NCBI RefSeq assembly: GCF_018361265.1
Contig: NZ_JAFLNH010000004.1
Location: 434,001-498,000, forward strand
Origin: Mycobacterium sp. SM1
GTDB lineage: Bacteria; Actinomycetota; Actinomycetes; Mycobacteriales; Mycobacteriaceae
DNA length: 64,000 nucleotides
Direction of reading: 5' to 3'
Below are positions 62,762-64,000 of this stretch, piece after piece (position 1 is the first letter of the stretch; each line of letters starts with the position of its first letter). A program made the translations under genes and the position numbers. The notes under the pieces were generated by a model, which was not told the origin of the DNA, did not search any database, and worked only from the letters and a program-made list of their open reading frames with translations.

Positions 62762-63062
62762 TAGAGCCTGCTGAGCTAGCTACTCGTTCGAATATCGATG
62801 TCTGCATATCGGTGTCCCGGTAGGGAGCGGGGCGTGGCACACCGAAGGCGGAAACGTGAACTTGTGTGGTGTCGGGTTGCGGTTCCGGCCCTGGTCAATG
62901 ATTCGGCGTCTGGGCCGCCGCCCCGCTCGCCGGGTAGTAAATGATCCACCAGGCCGCCCTGGCCGTCCGCGCCCGCATCCGCATCGACATCTTCCGCAAC
63001 GGCAGCACCCAATTTCCCACCTACGGCAAGGCATAGCGCGCGGCCACCGAACATCTCGACCT
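62762..63062 (+). pseudogene. gene-poor stretch with degraded coding remnant
   Basis: No intact gene. On the plus strand 62941-63055 reads MIHQAALAVRARIRIDIF, FPTYGKA, then a stop, then RAATEHLDLYKRTSAGG in the same frame. It has coding character but is interrupted and cannot be assigned to a family. It ends against the next gene. Confidence 0.3.
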
Positions 63063-64000
63063 CTACAAGCGCACCAGTGCAGGCGGTTCATGTGCGCGCA
63101 GCGCAGGCAGATCGCCGGTGAACTTCTCGATTTGGACCAACACGTGCTGGCCGGTGCTGCCGTGCGCCAACGTTGACGTCCCGCAGTCGTTGGTCAGCAC
63201 GTTGGGGTTGCCGTGCACGCACATCGAGTCCGGATCGGCCGGGTCGGCAGGATCGAACCACGCCCCCGTGGACAGCTGCACCACCTGGGGCCGCAGATTG
63301 TCATCGATCACCACAGCAGCCAGGCAGGAACCGCGGTCGTTGAACACCCGCACAATGTCGCCGTCGCTGAGCCCGCGCGCACGAGCGTCCACGGGATGAA
63401 TGCGGATCGGTTCTCGCCCACGGATTTTCGAGGCCATGCTGGCGCCCCCCTGATCGAGCTGGCTGTGCAGCCGGGTGCGCGGCTGGTTAGCGATCAGATG
63501 CAGCGGAAACAACTGGGCCCGCGGGCCTCCCAGCCATTCGCTGGGCTCATACCAGCGGGCGTGGCCGGCGCAATCCGGCAACGCGAAGCCGTCGATGGTG
63601 GTGGAGAAAATCTCGATGCGCCCGCTGGGGGTGCCCAGGGGATTAGCGCCGGGGTCGGCTCGGAAATCGGCGAGCATCGTCACACCTGGTCTGGTCGGCA
63701 GCTCCAGCTGGCCGGCACGCCAGAAGTCAGCGAACGACGGCACCGGAAAGCTCTGTTCCACCGACCATTTGGTGTAGAGGTGTTCTAGCCACTCCCGTGC
63801 CGTACGATCCTCGGTGAATTGCGGGCCGAACCCCAGCCGGTGGGCAAGCGCGGAGAACGTGTCGTAATCGTCGCGGGCCTTCGCATACCGCGGCACCAGC
63901 GCCTTCATCGCGACCAGCATGGGATCCGTGCTGCTGCCCGCGAAATCGTCGCGTTCGAAGCTGGTGGTGACGGGCACCACGATGTCGGCGTGCTTGGCCA
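63063..64000 (-). CDS. molybdopterin oxidoreductase (BisC/DMSO-reductase type), N-terminus outside window
   Basis: The 312 readable residues are the C-terminal portion of a bis-MGD enzyme. KHADIVVPVTTSFERDDFAG (the domain before the DMSO-reductase C-terminal fold), PSGRIEIFSTTI, the molydopterin-binding LIANQPRTRLHSQLDQG, PIRIHPVDARARGLSDGDIVRVFNDRG and GAWFDP are seen. The frame is open to base 64000, so the N-terminus with its Mo-ligand and any Fe-S site is missing. Likely biotin- or methionine-sulphoxide reductase. Confidence 0.88.
   Translation of the reverse strand, partial: AKHADIVVPVTTSFERDDFAGSSTDPMLVAMKALVPRYAKARDDYDTFSALAHRLGFGPQFTEDRTAREWLEHLYTKWSVEQSFPVPSFADFWRAGQLELPTRPGVTMLADFRADPGANPLGTPSGRIEIFSTTIDGFALPDCAGHARWYEPSEWLGGPRAQLFPLHLIANQPRTRLHSQLDQGGASMASKIRGREPIRIHPVDARARGLSDGDIVRVFNDRGSCLAAVVIDDNLRPQVVQLSTGAWFDPADPADPDSMCVHGNPNVLTNDCGTSTLAHGSTGQHVLVQIEKFTGDLPALRAHEPPALVRL

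Noticed and set aside
1..64000. CRISPR arrays, prophage genes, toxin-antitoxin or secondary-metabolite clusters.
   Set aside because: No regularly spaced repeats, structural phage genes, small toxin/antitoxin pairs or PKS/NRPS modules were seen in any part of the window.

Overview
The window is high-GC actinobacterial DNA from a Mycobacterium, probably a slow grower. From about 9.4 to 41.3 kb the gene order matches, in inverted orientation, the M. tuberculosis H37Rv block Rv2196 (qcrB) to Rv2163c (pbpB). No species can be named from this evidence.

Layout. (1) 1-4.2 kb: an mmpS-mmpL pair (mmpL runs off the left edge) with a divergent TetR-type regulator. (2) 4.4-8.8 kb: a mobile-element scar. 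A peptidoglycan-recognition amidase gene abuts an IS1380-type element, followed directly by an IS3-type element and an IS110 remnant. Both larger elements carry frameshifted transposase genes. (3) 8.8-41.3 kb: the conserved chromosomal core: qcrC-qcrA-qcrB and ctaE (respiratory bcc-aa3 supercomplex), trpD, ripC, pimB, fadD15, several small conserved genes, an ArsA-like ATPase, plsM, mptC, an exoribonuclease, aroG, pknL with its substrate gene, mptA, idsA2, an MTHFR-like gene, lppM, a GNAT gene, a DUF3040 gene, and the first part of the dcw cell-division cluster (mraZ-rsmH-ftsL-pbpB). (4) 41.4-61.9 kb: a catabolic island for aromatic compounds sits directly after pbpB, where murE would follow in a standard dcw cluster. 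(5) 61.9-64 kb: a degenerate tRNA 3' fragment, an S51-type peptidase, a gene remnant, and the C-terminal part of a molybdopterin oxidoreductase.

The island reads as two or three linked routes. A XylM/AlkB-type hydroxylase with a XylA-type reductase, an aryl-alcohol dehydrogenase and an aldehyde dehydrogenase would turn a ring methyl group into a carboxylate. A p-cumate-dioxygenase-like Rieske pair and an SDR would give a dihydroxy-carboxylate. A LigB-type extradiol dioxygenase, an ACMSD-type amidohydrolase (putative decarboxylase) and a meta-cleavage-product hydrolase would then open and split the ring, which is p-cymene/p-cumate or toluate-like logic. In parallel, benA, benB and an unusual benC-FCD-benD fusion would convert benzoate to catechol. 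A hydroxyquinol 1,2-dioxygenase and a maleylacetate reductase form an ortho-cleavage module. A MarR-type regulator sits at the divergent centre. The enzymes for 2-hydroxypentadienoate and 3-oxoadipate are not in this window.

The most unusual object is the 859-residue benC-FCD-benD protein. It places the ligand-binding domain of a GntR-type regulator, without its DNA-binding domain, between an electron-transfer reductase and a diol dehydrogenase.
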